The position numbers were made by a program, and so were the translations under genes. DNA of 32,478 nt from Roseicella aerolata. Its GTDB lineage: Bacteria > Pseudomonadota > Alphaproteobacteria > Acetobacterales > Acetobacteraceae. The notes under the pieces were generated by a model that saw only the letters and a program-made list of their open reading frames with translations, did no database searches and was not told where the DNA came from. Shown in pieces: positions 15,718 to 27,259 of this stretch; within the stretch, counting starts at the first letter, position 1; each line of letters opens with the position of its first letter. The stretch spans positions 1 through 32,478 of the forward strand of contig NZ_JAJAQI010000054.1 in assembly GCF_020523605.1 (NCBI RefSeq). The letters are read 5' to 3'.

Positions 15718-16827
15718 CTACGGGCTCTCCTCGCGTTCGAACTCGGTCATCCAGTCGGCCCCGACGGGGCGGCCCGCCACGCGGCGGAACCTGGGCATGG
15801 CGGAAAGCACGGCGAGCGGCAAGGGCTGGACCGCCGGCAGGCCATCGCCCCCCATGATGCCGGGGGCGTGAAACCAGGTGATCCGGTCCACGAAGCCGCC
15901 GCGCAGCAATGCCGCCGCCAGCCCGGCCCCGCCCTCGGCCATCACCCGCGTCACCCCGCGCTGGGCGAGCGCCCCGAGCAGCGCCGCGAGGTCGAGGCCC
16001 GGCTTCGCCCGCGGCACCGGCAGGATCTGCACCCCGGCCTCGATATAGGGTGCGAGGACCCCCGGCCGCTGGTTCGTGCGCGTCGCGATCCAGGTCGGCA
16101 CCGTCTTCGCGGTCCGGACCAGCCTGCTGTCGAGCGGCGTCCGCAACCGGCTGTCCGCCACCACCCGCGCCAGCGGGACCCGCGCCATGCCGGGAATGCG
16201 GGGGGTCAATTCCGGGTCGTCCGCCAGCACCGTGCCGCTGCCGACCAGGATGGCGTCGTGGCGGGCGCGGATCGCATGCGCCTCTCGCCGCGCCTCCGGC
16301 CCGGTGATCCACTGGCTTTCGCCGCCCGCGGTGGCGATGCGGCCATCCAGCGTGGTGGCGAGTTTGAGGGTGACCAGCGGCAACCCCTTGGTGATGCGGC
16401 GGGCGAAGCCGGCATTGATCGCCCGCGCCTCCTCCCCGCCCAGGCCAAGCTCGACGATCACCCCGGCCTCGCGCAGGCGCTGCAGGCCGCGGCCGTCCAC
16501 CCGCGGATCGGGGTCCCCGGTCGCCACCACCACCCGCGCGACGCCCGCCTTGATCAGCGCATCGCAGCAGGGCGGCGTGCGGCCCCAATGGGAGCAGGGC
16601 TCGAGCGTCACATAGGCCGTCGCGCCCCGCGCCGCTTCCCCGGCCCGCGCCAGGGCCTCGGTCTCGGCATGCGGCCGTCCGCCCGGCTGGGTCCAGCCCC
16701 GGCCGACCACCCGGCCATCCCTGACCAGGACGCAGCCCACCGCGGGGTTCGGCCAGGTATTGCCCAGGCCCCGCCGCGCGATGCGCAGGGCCGCGGCCAT
16801 GTGGTGACGGTCGGCTTCGGACGTCAT
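15718..16827 (-). CDS. ribD: Bifunctional riboflavin deaminase/reductase
   Basis: The 369-residue enzyme carries an N-terminal zinc deaminase and a C-terminal DHFR-like reductase. Deaminase zinc ligands are H53 (with E55 in HAETEAL), C78 and C87 in LEPCSHWGRTPPC. The reductase begins near VTLKLATTLDGRIAT and includes AILVGSGTVLADDPELTPR and VMAEGGAGL. It catalyses two sequential steps after GTP cyclohydrolase II. A 228-base hairpin-rich gap separates it from nrdR upstream. ribE follows after 2 bases. Confidence 0.96.
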   Translation of the reverse strand: MTSEADRHHMAAALRIARRGLGNTWPNPAVGCVLVRDGRVVGRGWTQPGGRPHAETEALARAGEAARGATAYVTLEPCSHWGRTPPCCDALIKAGVARVVVATGDPDPRVDGRGLQRLREAGVIVELGLGGEEARAINAGFARRITKGLPLVTLKLATTLDGRIATAGGESQWITGPEARREAHAIRARHDAILVGSGTVLADDPELTPRIPGMARVPLARVVADSRLRTPLDSRLVRTAKTVPTWIATRTNQRPGVLAPYIEAGVQILPVPRAKPGLDLAALLGALAQRGVTRVMAEGGAGLAAALLRGGFVDRITWFHAPGIMGGDGLPAVQPLPLAVLSAMPRFRRVAGRPVGADWMTEFEREESP

Positions 16828-17055
16828 GGAAGGAAGTCCGCAGAGGGAATGCTGCCCCCCCTACACCCCCCAGCCAGGGACCGAAGGGCCCCTGGGACAC
16901 AGGAGTCCATCGCAGGAGGAGGAGACCCCTCAGGGGTCCTCTCCTTCAGCGAGCAACCCACACTGGGGTCCGGGGACCGGTTCGGTCCCCGAAGGGAGGT
17001 TGGCGGCACTACCGCCAACGGGCGGAGCCCCCGCCGCAGCCATCCCCCCATGGCC
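16828..17055 (-). ncRNA. Hairpin-rich leader between nrdR and ribD, candidate structured RNA
   Basis: There is no gene in these 228 bases but five consecutive stem-loops. They are: 16874-16895 (9 bp, CUUC loop, complete only in the minus-strand RNA, where it includes one G-U pair); 16924-16938 (6 bp); 16971-16991 (9 bp perfect, 3-base loop); 16999-17019 (8 bp perfect, 5-base loop); and 17021-17035 (5 bp). The density and the G-U pair favour a structured minus-strand transcript, perhaps a 5' leader of ribD. The conserved boxes of the FMN riboswitch are not seen. A repeated intergenic element or attenuator is the alternative. Confidence 0.45.
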
Positions 17056-17508
17056 CTAGCCGTTGTCCATCTTGCCGAGGAACTCGCGGAAATCCTTTGC
17101 CTCGCCGAAATTGCGGTAGACGCTGGCGAAGCGGACATAGGCGACCTGGTCCACCTCCTTCAGCGTCTCCATGACGATCTCGCCGATCTGGCGGGAGGTG
17201 ACCTCGGACTCAGCCTCGGTCTCCAGCCGGCGCTGGATGCCGTTGACGATGCGCTCGATCTTGTCCTCGTCCACCGGCCGCTTGCGCAGGGCGACGCGAA
17301 TAGAGCGCGCCAGCTTCTCGCGGTCGAAAGGCACGCGGCGGCCATCGGTCTTGAGGACCGTGATCTCGCGCAGTTGCACCCGCTCGAAGGTGGTGAAGCG
17401 GCTGCCGCAAGCGGGGCAGGAGCGGCGCCGGCGGATGGCCGCATTGTCCTCCGCCGGCCGGCTGTCCTTCACCTGCGTGTCGTCGCTCCCGCAGAAGGGG
17501 CAGCGCAT
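17056..17508 (-). CDS. nrdR: Transcriptional repressor NrdR
   Basis: The 150-residue protein represses ribonucleotide reductase genes according to ATP/dATP levels. The zinc ribbon has C3, C6, C31 and C34 (MRCPFCGS...[13 protein letters not shown]). The ATP-cone covers about residues 49-139, including [20 protein letters not shown] and [13 protein letters not shown]. The length is standard. It lies 33 bases after the glyA stop, the usual alphaproteobacterial order. Confidence 0.96.
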   Translation of the reverse strand: MRCPFCGSDDTQVKDSRPAEDNAAIRRRRSCPACGSRFTTFERVQLREITVLKTDGRRVPFDREKLARSIRVALRKRPVDEDKIERIVNGIQRRLETEAESEVTSRQIGEIVMETLKEVDQVAYVRFASVYRNFGEAKDFREFLGKMDNG

Positions 17509-17541
17509 CCTTGTCTCCTCCCCCTTTTGCGGTACCCGGGT

Positions 17542-18846
<1,305 letters not shown>

Positions 18847-18874
18847 CGGGTCGGCCCTGGGTAGAGGCGGCGGG

Positions 18875-19327
18875 TCAGGCGGCAGGCGGGGCGAGCTTGG
18901 CAAGCCGCCTTGCATGGCGGCCGCCCTCGAATTCCGTCGCGAGGAAGGCGTTCAGCGCGTCCAGCGCCACCTCCGGCCCGGTGGTCCGGGCGCCGAAGCA
19001 GGCGACATTGGCATCGTTATGGGCACGGGTCAGCCGTGCCTCGGTGGTGCCGTGCAGGACGGTGGCGCGGATGCCGGCATGGCGGTTGGCGGCGATCTGC
19101 ATGCCAATGCCGCTGCCGCAGACAAGGACGCCGAAGCTGGCCCGGCCGCCTTCCACCGCGGCGCAGACCTGATGGGCGAAGTCCGGATAGTCGACGCTGG
19201 CGGTGTCGTTGGTGCCGACATCCAGGACCTCATGACCCGCGGCGGCCAGGGCCTCCTGCAGGATGGTCTTCAGCGGCAGCCCGGCATGGTCGCCGCCGAT
19301 GGCGATGGTGAGGGGGGCGGAACTCAT
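18875..19327 (-). CDS. rpiB: Ribose-5-phosphate isomerase B
   Basis: The 150-residue enzyme interconverts ribose 5-phosphate and ribulose 5-phosphate. The latter is a RibB substrate. The family pattern is clear: [13 protein letters not shown] at the start, [18 protein letters not shown] with catalytic C70, and [15 protein letters not shown]. It is the first gene of the rpiB-glyA-nrdR-rib-nusB-thiL run, so its promoter should lie in the 595-base gap upstream. Confidence 0.94.
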   Translation of the reverse strand: MSSAPLTIAIGGDHAGLPLKTILQEALAAAGHEVLDVGTNDTASVDYPDFAHQVCAAVEGGRASFGVLVCGSGIGMQIAANRHAGIRATVLHGTTEARLTRAHNDANVACFGARTTGPEVALDALNAFLATEFEGGRHARRLAKLAPPAA

Positions 19328-19922
19328 GGTGCAGACCTACCATGTGCTGGGGGTCGGGGCGATGGGAAACCCCAAGGGTTTGTGGCCTGGAGATGCCCCC
19401 GATCTGCGAGAAGCGCCATGGTCCAGGTTGCAGGCCGGCCATGCATCGCACGGAAGGCGGCAATCCCCGCCCGCGAAGGGTCCCGGCCGGCGGCCGTCTC
19501 CGCATCGGCCCGGCGGAGGGCGGAACCCAGCGAGGCGAAGGCGGGCCGCGGGCCTGGCCCGGAGCATGGCGGCCGAAACGACCGGGCGGGAGGATCTCAG
19601 GACCGGGCTCCACGCGCCGGGACGCCCCGACGGGCCTTCAGCATGCCCGCAAGCAGCGACCGCTCCGGTTGCCCGCCGGCTCCTCGCCACCTGCACCCTG
19701 CCCGGAGCGGGCCAAGCTTCCATCCCGGCAGGCAGCCAACGAGACCTGCCGCGCCGGCAGCGGGCCTGCCTCCGGGCACACAGGCTCGCCATTGCGTGGT
19801 GGGGGGCTCACCCCTCAAACCAGACCGCCCGGCCGGATCCCTGGCTGGAAGGCGCGCCCCCTTCCGCCGCCCGGCCGGAAATGGCACGACTCCCGCCGAT
19901 AATGCCTTCGGAGGACCGCAGC
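19328..19922. promoter_or_regulatory. Long divergent intergenic region, rpiB / metY
   Basis: I see no credible gene in this 595-base gap. Open frames on both strands are arginine/proline-rich artefacts of high GC. It must hold the rpiB and sulfhydrylase promoters. Close to the sulfhydrylase start there is GATAAT at 19895-19900 as a possible -10 and GGAGGA about 10 bases before the ATG. Two copies of GCCCGGCCGG lie about 40 bases apart near 19828-19880 and can pair. I looked for the SAM-II and SAM-I consensus and did not find them. Confidence 0.4.
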
Positions 19923-22240
<2,318 letters not shown>

Positions 22241-22313
22241 ACAGCAGCGGAACCATCGCGCTTGACCTGGCCCGTCCCCGCGCGTCTCATCGCGCCGGGA
22301 CGGGGAGTGACGA

Positions 22314-23108
22314 ATGATGAACAATGACTGGCTCGGCATCGCGGGGAAGATCGCCGTCGTCACGGGCGCCGCGGGCGGCATGGGGCGCGCCATCGCGACC
22401 TCCTTCATCGAAGCGGGCTGCGCCGTCGCGCTGCTCGACCGCGAGTTGGATGCGCTGAAGTCGCTGGAGCGCCAATTGCTGGATGCCGGCGGGCAGGTCA
22501 CCGCCATCCTCTGCGACACGGGCAGCGAGGGCAGCATCGCGGATGCCGCGCTTGCCAGCGCCGACCGGCTGGGACCGGCGGACATCCTGGTCAACAATGC
22601 GGGCATCCTTCGGCCGGGCGCGCTGGCGACGTTGCCGCTGGAGGAATGGAACACGCTGCTGACCATCAACCTGACCGGCTACCTGCTCTGCGCACAGGCC
22701 TTCCGCCACCAGATGATCGGCCGCGGCGGCGCCATGGTGCATATCGCCTCCATCGCCGCGTCCAACCCGCAGCCGCGCAGCGGCGCCTACAGCGCCTCCA
22801 AGGCGGCGGCGGCCATGCTGTCACGCCAGCTCGCGCTGGAATGGGGCCCGGATGGCATCCGCAGCAATGTCGTGAGCCCGGGCTTCATCCGCACGCCGAT
22901 GTCCGAAAGCTTCTACCAGCAGCCCGATGTGAAGGAGCGGCGGGAGAAGATGCTGCCCAGCCGCCGGATCGGCACGCCGCAGGACATCGCCGATGCGGTG
23001 ATCTTCCTCTCCAGCCCGCGCTCCTCCTATGTGAATGGCGCGGAGATCCTGGTGGATGGCGGGCTCGATCAGGTGATGATGGAGCTGACGCCGCGCCCGG
23101 GCTTCTGA
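22314..23108 (+). CDS. SDR-family NAD(P)-dependent oxidoreductase
   Basis: The 264-residue classical short-chain dehydrogenase has the cofactor motif TGAAGGMGRAI (about 18-27), D42 at the end of beta-2 (suggesting NAD preference), NNAG (94-97) and the catalytic S146, Y159, K163 (SGAYSASKAA). It ends with NGAEILVDGGLDQ, the usual last strand. The substrate is unknown. The start is the ATG at 22314, after GGGGAGTGACGA; a second ATG follows at once. It lies 73 bases after hemB and may be co-transcribed, with no clear functional link. Confidence 0.9.
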   Translation: MMNNDWLGIAGKIAVVTGAAGGMGRAIATSFIEAGCAVALLDRELDALKSLERQLLDAGGQVTAILCDTGSEGSIADAALASADRLGPADILVNNAGILRPGALATLPLEEWNTLLTINLTGYLLCAQAFRHQMIGRGGAMVHIASIAASNPQPRSGAYSASKAAAAMLSRQLALEWGPDGIRSNVVSPGFIRTPMSESFYQQPDVKERREKMLPSRRIGTPQDIADAVIFLSSPRSSYVNGAEILVDGGLDQVMMELTPRPGF

Positions 23109-23307
23109 GCCCGGATCCTCACACCGGCCTTGAACGCCGCCTCCCGGCGCCGGCAGCGGCGCACAAACCGGGAGGCACGGCTACCGGTGCCGCTCGCGGA
23201 GGCCCGGCACCTCGCGGCAGTCGCGCTGCCCGCGCGCGGCGGCAAGGATACGCGACGCCACGACGGCGAGCGCGGTCCGCGGGCGCCCGGCCGGGCCGTG
23301 CAGGCCG

Positions 23308-23571
23308 ATGCCGAGCCGCTTGCCGTCCTCCCCGGCCAGGGCCCCGCAGGGCCGCTGGCAGCGCCACCCGGGAAAGACGCTCTGCAGCGGAGACGGCCCG
23401 GAGCATCCCGCTCTGTGGCTTGGCCTCTTCGCGGAGAGGCTCCGCCCACACGGCGCATGGCGGGCCGCCTGGGCCTACGCCGCCGCCGTGCTCGCCGCCT
23501 GCCGGGCGGTGGAGGAGGGCGAACCGCCGGGCCACTGGCCTGCGACGGCAGCGCTGCCCGCGCCCCCCTGA
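23308..23571 (+). CDS. Possible small protein, unrecognised
   Basis: This 87-residue frame has strong G/C preference at third positions in its second half. It gives a compact, tryptophan-rich helical segment, ALWLGLFAERLRPHGAWRA, followed by AYAAAVLAACRAVEEGEPPGHW. That looks more protein-like than the other frames in this stretch. Against it, there is no ribosome-binding site, the first 25 residues are arginine/proline-rich, and its last ~97 bases overlap the antisense end of the hydrolase gene. I recognise no family. Apart from this frame, 23109-23474 shows nothing I can support. Confidence 0.3.
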   Translation: MPSRLPSSPARAPQGRWQRHPGKTLCSGDGPEHPALWLGLFAERLRPHGAWRAAWAYAAAVLAACRAVEEGEPPGHWPATAALPAPP

Positions 23572-24530
23572 TCCGCCAGCCCCTCGAAGAAGCTTCCGAG
23601 GGCACGGACCGACATCGCCTCCGCCCGCCAGTCGTAGAAGCCGCAATGCCCGCCGCCGGCGACCGGCAGCGGCAGCACCGCCGGGCAGCGCGACCAGTCG
23701 ATCCCGTCCATGGAGGCGAGCGGGACCAGCGGGTCGTCCGCCGCCATCATCAGCAAGGCAGGTACGCGCAACCGCGGCAGCACCGCCGCGGGGCGGTTCA
23801 CCTCGCAGAACACGGCATAGGAGGGATAGCCGAAGCGCGGCGCGGTGACCCGGGCCTCGAACTCCTGCACCGAGCCCGCTTCCAGCGCCGCCTGGCGGAG
23901 CGCCGGCGGCAGGTCCCGTGCCGGCACCGCCAGCACCTCCCGCCGGTACTGCGCCAGCAGGGCGCGGCCCAGGATGGGGTTGGCGTCGATGGTCGCATGC
24001 GCGAGTTCCGGCTGGAGCGGCGGACAGATCGCGGCACCGCCGACCAGCCGTGGCAGGCCTGGCGTCTCCGCCTCCCGCCCCAGCAGCAGCAGGGCCAGCG
24101 CGCCGCCCAGCGACCAGCCCGCGACGAGGATGCCGTCACCGGTCAGCGCTTCCGGCAGGGCCGTCAGTGCCTGCGCCAGGTCCTCCGACCGGCCGAGATG
24201 GTAGTGGCTGGTACTCCGCGGCTGGCTGAGGGCGCTGCCACGCAGGTTGAGGCGCAGCACGCGGAAGCCGCGTCGCAGCAGGCCGCGGGCGGCCTCCCGC
24301 AGATAGGGGTCGTCCTCGCCGCCGGTCAGGCCATGCACCAGCACCGCGAGCGGCCGGCGGCGCGCCCCGCCCTCCGGGAAATGCAGCATGGCGGCCAGGG
24401 CATCGCCATCGGCGAGCGGCAGCCAAAGGCGGTGCCCCTCGGTCAACGCCGCCGGCAACGGCCAGCGCAGGGCACGCAGGGTCTGGAGACGCCCGGTGAG
24501 CCAGGGCGGGCGGGGGCGGAAGGGGACCAT
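23475..24530 (-). CDS. Alpha/beta hydrolase, YheT family
   Basis: The 351-residue hydrolase matches the YheT/UPF0017 type: LAVLVHGLTGGEDDPYLREAARG, FRVLRLNLRGSALS, and the nucleophile S140 in VAGWSLGGALALL. The aspartate lies in MMAADDPLVP and the histidine in GGGHCGFYDW. The substrate is unknown; relatives are carboxylesterase-like. The start is the ATG at 24530, after GGAAGGGGAC. The last ~30 residues (Gly/Ser/Ala-rich) extend past the usual family end and overlap the possible small gene on the other strand. It is encoded 95 bases downstream of the next hydrolase. Confidence 0.88.
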   Translation of the reverse strand: MVPFRPRPPWLTGRLQTLRALRWPLPAALTEGHRLWLPLADGDALAAMLHFPEGGARRRPLAVLVHGLTGGEDDPYLREAARGLLRRGFRVLRLNLRGSALSQPRSTSHYHLGRSEDLAQALTALPEALTGDGILVAGWSLGGALALLLLGREAETPGLPRLVGGAAICPPLQPELAHATIDANPILGRALLAQYRREVLAVPARDLPPALRQAALEAGSVQEFEARVTAPRFGYPSYAVFCEVNRPAAVLPRLRVPALLMMAADDPLVPLASMDGIDWSRCPAVLPLPVAGGGHCGFYDWRAEAMSVRALGSFFEGLADQGGAGSAAVAGQWPGGSPSSTARQAASTAAA

Positions 24531-24625
24531 GCAAGCGGCAACGCAGCGGCAGGGAAAGATATTCCCCCGGCACCGCCTCTCTCTTTCCACGCGGCCGGCG
24601 GGAGCGGCCGACGCCGTGCGAGTCC

Positions 24626-25462
24626 CTACCCCAGGAAGTCGCGGATCAGCCCGATCTGGTCGGCATCCATCAGCGCCGGAGCGTGTCCGCAACCCGGGAT
24701 CTCCACCAGCCGCACCCCGGGCTTCTGCGCCATGGCGCGCGCCGTCTCCGGCAGCAGCAGGTCGCTTTCCACCCCGCGCAGCAGCAGCACGGGGACCGTG
24801 ACACGCGCCCACAGAGGCGAGAGGTCCATATCCTCCGCCGGCGTGGCGCCGCGGAAGGGCGCGGCGATCGCCGGGTCGTAATGCAGCGCGACACGGCCAC
24901 CCGGCGCCGGCCTGGCGGAGGTCTCGGCCAGATGCCGCCATTCGGCATCGGACAGGTCACCGAAGGGGGCATGCACCGCCCGCAGATGCGCTTCCAGCGC
25001 CGGCAGGTCGGCGAACTCGGTCTCCTGCCCCAGATAGTCGCCGATCCGTGCGATCGATTCCTTCGGCACATGCGTGCCGATGTCATTCAGCACGAAGCGG
25101 CGGACCGGATGGCCCGGCGTCGCCGCCACCACCATGCCGCAGATGCCGCCCAAGGAGGTGCCGATCCAGTCGACCGGACCGTCCAGCCGCGCCAGCAGGT
25201 GCGACAGCGCGGCGATGTAAGTCGGCGGGATGTAGAGCGCCGGATCGGGCAGCCGGTCCGATCGGCCACGGCCGGGCAGGTCCGGGCAGAGCACGCGCCG
25301 CCCCTCAGCCGCGAGCGCCGCCGCCAGCGCGTCGAAGTCCCGTCCGCTGCGGGTCAGGCCATGGACGCAGAGGACGGGCATGCCCTCCGTCGGTCCCCAT
25401 TCGGTCCAGGCCAGCGTGAAGAAGCCCTGCGGTAGCATGTAGCGCAGGTGGTTGCGGCGCAT
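24626..25462 (-). CDS. Alpha/beta-fold hydrolase
   Basis: The 278-residue hydrolase has PVLCVHGLTRSGRDFDALA (oxyanion region), CPDLPGRGRSDRL, the nucleophile S103 in DWIGTSLGGICGM, an acid near LLLRGVESDLLLPE and the histidine in IPGCGHAPALMD. It resembles the MenH/haloacetate-dehalogenase-like group, but the substrate is not predictable. The ATG at 25462 follows a GGGGG stretch. A longer frame to 25711 runs through the hairpin-rich region upstream and is not credible as protein. The CoA transferase upstream could supply acyl-CoA-linked substrates (inference). Confidence 0.88.
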   Translation of the reverse strand: MRRNHLRYMLPQGFFTLAWTEWGPTEGMPVLCVHGLTRSGRDFDALAAALAAEGRRVLCPDLPGRGRSDRLPDPALYIPPTYIAALSHLLARLDGPVDWIGTSLGGICGMVVAATPGHPVRRFVLNDIGTHVPKESIARIGDYLGQETEFADLPALEAHLRAVHAPFGDLSDAEWRHLAETSARPAPGGRVALHYDPAIAAPFRGATPAEDMDLSPLWARVTVPVLLLRGVESDLLLPETARAMAQKPGVRLVEIPGCGHAPALMDADQIGLIRDFLG

Positions 25463-25715
25463 GGTGGAACCCCCCGGTTGGTTCTGGACGTGCCGCTCCC
25501 CCGGGGGGCACAGCCCTGGCCGGCCGCCGGACCGGCTGTGTGCCTCCCCTGCCCCGGGCCATCCGCCCGGAGCCTTGCCCTGCAGCGGATGGCGTTCATG
25601 CCGAACGCCCATCCGCTGGGGCTCTTTGTTGTTCGAGCGGATCCACGCTCCCGGGCGTTCACGCCCCTCCGCGATCTGCTCTAGCCCAAACGGGAGCCAG
25701 AAGGCCTCCACACAG
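25463..25715 (-). ncRNA. Hairpin-rich intergenic element, candidate structured RNA
   Basis: Three long imperfect stem-loops lie in tandem. The first spans 25503-25549, with GGGGGGCACA paired to TGTGTGCCTCCCC and further pairing inside. The second has CAGCGGATGGCGTTC (25583-25597) paired to 25603-25618 over 15 bp with one bulge and a 5-base loop. The third has GAGCGGATC (25635-25643) paired to GATCTGCTC (25673-25681) with one mismatch, enclosing the perfect hairpin GGGCG-TTCA-CGCCC (25653-25666). The segment follows the CoA transferase stop and precedes the hydrolase start. It may be a 5' leader, a processed RNA or a repeated palindromic unit. Confidence 0.45.
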
Positions 25716-26954
25716 TCAGGTGATGCCCTTTTCCTTCAACGCCGCGACCTCGGCCGCGGCCATCCCCAGCAGCCCGCCCAGCACCTCGGCCGTGTGCTCG
25801 CCCAGGATGGGCGGCGCACTGCGATAGCTGGGCGGCGTGGCGGAGAGCTTCACCGGGTTGGCGATGACCTTCACCGCTTCGCCCGAGCCATGCTGCATCT
25901 CCACGACCATGTTGCGGGCCCTGACATGCGGGTCGGCGAAGACCTGTTCCAGCGTGTTGATCGGGCCGCAGCCGATCTTCAGCGCCTCCAGCGCCTCGAT
26001 CCACTCGGCCGTGGTCCTGGACTGCATCACCGGCGTCAGCGTGTCCGTCACCAGCTGGCGGTTGGCGACGCGCTTCGGGTTGGTGGCGAAGCGCTCATCG
26101 GCCAGCAGGTGCTCCTGCCCGAAGGCCTTGCAGAAGCGCTCGAAGGTCGGGTCGTTGCCGACCGCCAGGATGATGTAGCCGTCCTTGGTCGGGAATTCCT
26201 GGTAGGGCGCGATGTTCGGGTGCTGGTTGCCGAGCCGCGGCGGGTTCTCCCCGGTCGCCAGATAGTTCATGCCCTGGTTGGCCAGCCAGGCCACATGCGT
26301 ATCCAGCATGCCGATATCGATCTGCTGGCCCTGGCCGGTGGCGTTGCGGTGGTTCAGCGCCGCCAGGATGCCGATGCAGCCATAGAGCCCGGCGAAGAGG
26401 TCGGCGACCGGCACGCCCACCTTCTGCGGGGACCCGTTGGGCTCGCCGGTCAGGGACATGACGCCACCCATGGCCTGGATCAGCGCATCATAGCCCGGGC
26501 GCGGGGCATAGGGGCCGGTCTGCCCGAAGCCGGTGATCGAGCAGTAGATCAGCCGGGGGAATTTCTCCTTCAGCTGCTCATAGCCCAGGCCGTACTTGGC
26601 CAGCGCCCCGACCTTGAAATTCTCGGCCAGGATGTCGCAATGCTCCAGCAGCTTCAGGATCAGCGCCTGGCCCTCGGGCCTGGCGATGTCCACGGTGACC
26701 GACTTCTTGTTGCGGTTCACCCCGACGAAATAGGCGCTTTCCCGGGTGTTCGGGATGAAGGGCGGGGCGAAGCCGCGGGTATCGTCGCCAGCCTCCGGCC
26801 GCTCGATCTTGATCACCTCGGCGCCAAGATCACCCAGCATCTGCGTGCAGGTCGGGCCCGCCAGCACGCGCGTGAGGTCGAGAACGCGGATGCCCGTCAG
26901 GGGCCCGGAGGGTCCCGTTTCACCAAAGCCTTGCGGGCCGCTCTGTTCCTGCAT
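25716..26954 (-). CDS. CaiB/BaiF-family CoA transferase (class III)
   Basis: The 412-residue enzyme moves CoA between carboxylic acids through an aspartyl-CoA intermediate. The catalytic residue is D156 in PRPGYDALIQAMGG. N-terminal blocks are typical: RVLDLTRVLAGPTCTQMLGDLGAEVIKIE and NRNKKSVTVDI, and QDIDIGMLD-like QQIDIGMLDTHV also matches. The start is the ATG at 26954, after GAAGGGAG. An upstream in-frame start at 26996 would add 14 residues. It follows malonyl-CoA decarboxylase on the same strand, so malonate activation by CoA transfer is a reasonable guess (inference). Many family members use formate, oxalate or carnitine-type acids instead. Confidence 0.9.
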   Translation of the reverse strand: MQEQSGPQGFGETGPSGPLTGIRVLDLTRVLAGPTCTQMLGDLGAEVIKIERPEAGDDTRGFAPPFIPNTRESAYFVGVNRNKKSVTVDIARPEGQALILKLLEHCDILAENFKVGALAKYGLGYEQLKEKFPRLIYCSITGFGQTGPYAPRPGYDALIQAMGGVMSLTGEPNGSPQKVGVPVADLFAGLYGCIGILAALNHRNATGQGQQIDIGMLDTHVAWLANQGMNYLATGENPPRLGNQHPNIAPYQEFPTKDGYIILAVGNDPTFERFCKAFGQEHLLADERFATNPKRVANRQLVTDTLTPVMQSRTTAEWIEALEALKIGCGPINTLEQVFADPHVRARNMVVEMQHGSGEAVKVIANPVKLSATPPSYRSAPPILGEHTAEVLGGLLGMAAAEVAALKEKGIT

Positions 26955-27109
26955 CGTCCACTCCCTTCCGGGGTCATTTCCGCCCATTTCATGCACCAGG
27001 AGGGGGCGGCTTCATAGCCACCCCCTGCCTCTGCCGGGGCCTGCATCCAGCCAGGCCAGCGGCGGACCGGCCGGCACCGGCAGGATGCGGCAGAGGAGGA
27101 AGCGCGGCC

Positions 27110-27232
27110 CTAGGCTTCCCGCTCCTCCGCCCGGGCATGGGCCACCACCGGCCTGCCCGTGCCGAAGGGCAGCGCGGTCGCGAGGCTGACCATCACAACC
27201 GGCCCCGGGGTCGAGGCTGCCTGCCGCAACAT
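27110..27232 (-). CDS. Possible 40-residue protein after malonyl-CoA decarboxylase
   Basis: A short frame starts with ATG at 27232, 27 bases after the decarboxylase stop, and ends with TAG. It has AAGGG about 13 bases upstream. Third positions are nearly all G or C. The peptide has a hydrophobic core, GPVVMVSLATALPFG, and a charged tail, HARAEEREA. No family is recognised. It could be a small membrane-associated peptide, the remnant of a larger gene, or chance. The rest of 26955-27259 shows no gene. Confidence 0.3.
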   Translation of the reverse strand: MLRQAASTPGPVVMVSLATALPFGTGRPVVAHARAEEREA

Positions 27233-27259
27233 CGGCGGCGCCCTTCGGGACGAGGGCGG

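Noticed and set aside
16828-17055. FMN riboswitch upstream of ribD
   Set aside because: The conserved RFN boxes could not be found. The stems present have very short loops and do not fit a six-helix junction.
19328-19922. SAM-II or SAM-I riboswitch upstream of metY
   Set aside because: The conserved pseudoknot and junction sequences of either class are not visible; only GC-rich hairpins were seen.
25463-25711. N-terminal extension of the 278-residue hydrolase
   Set aside because: The extension covers the hairpin-rich region, has no family similarity, and the ATG at 25462 gives a normal hydrolase start.
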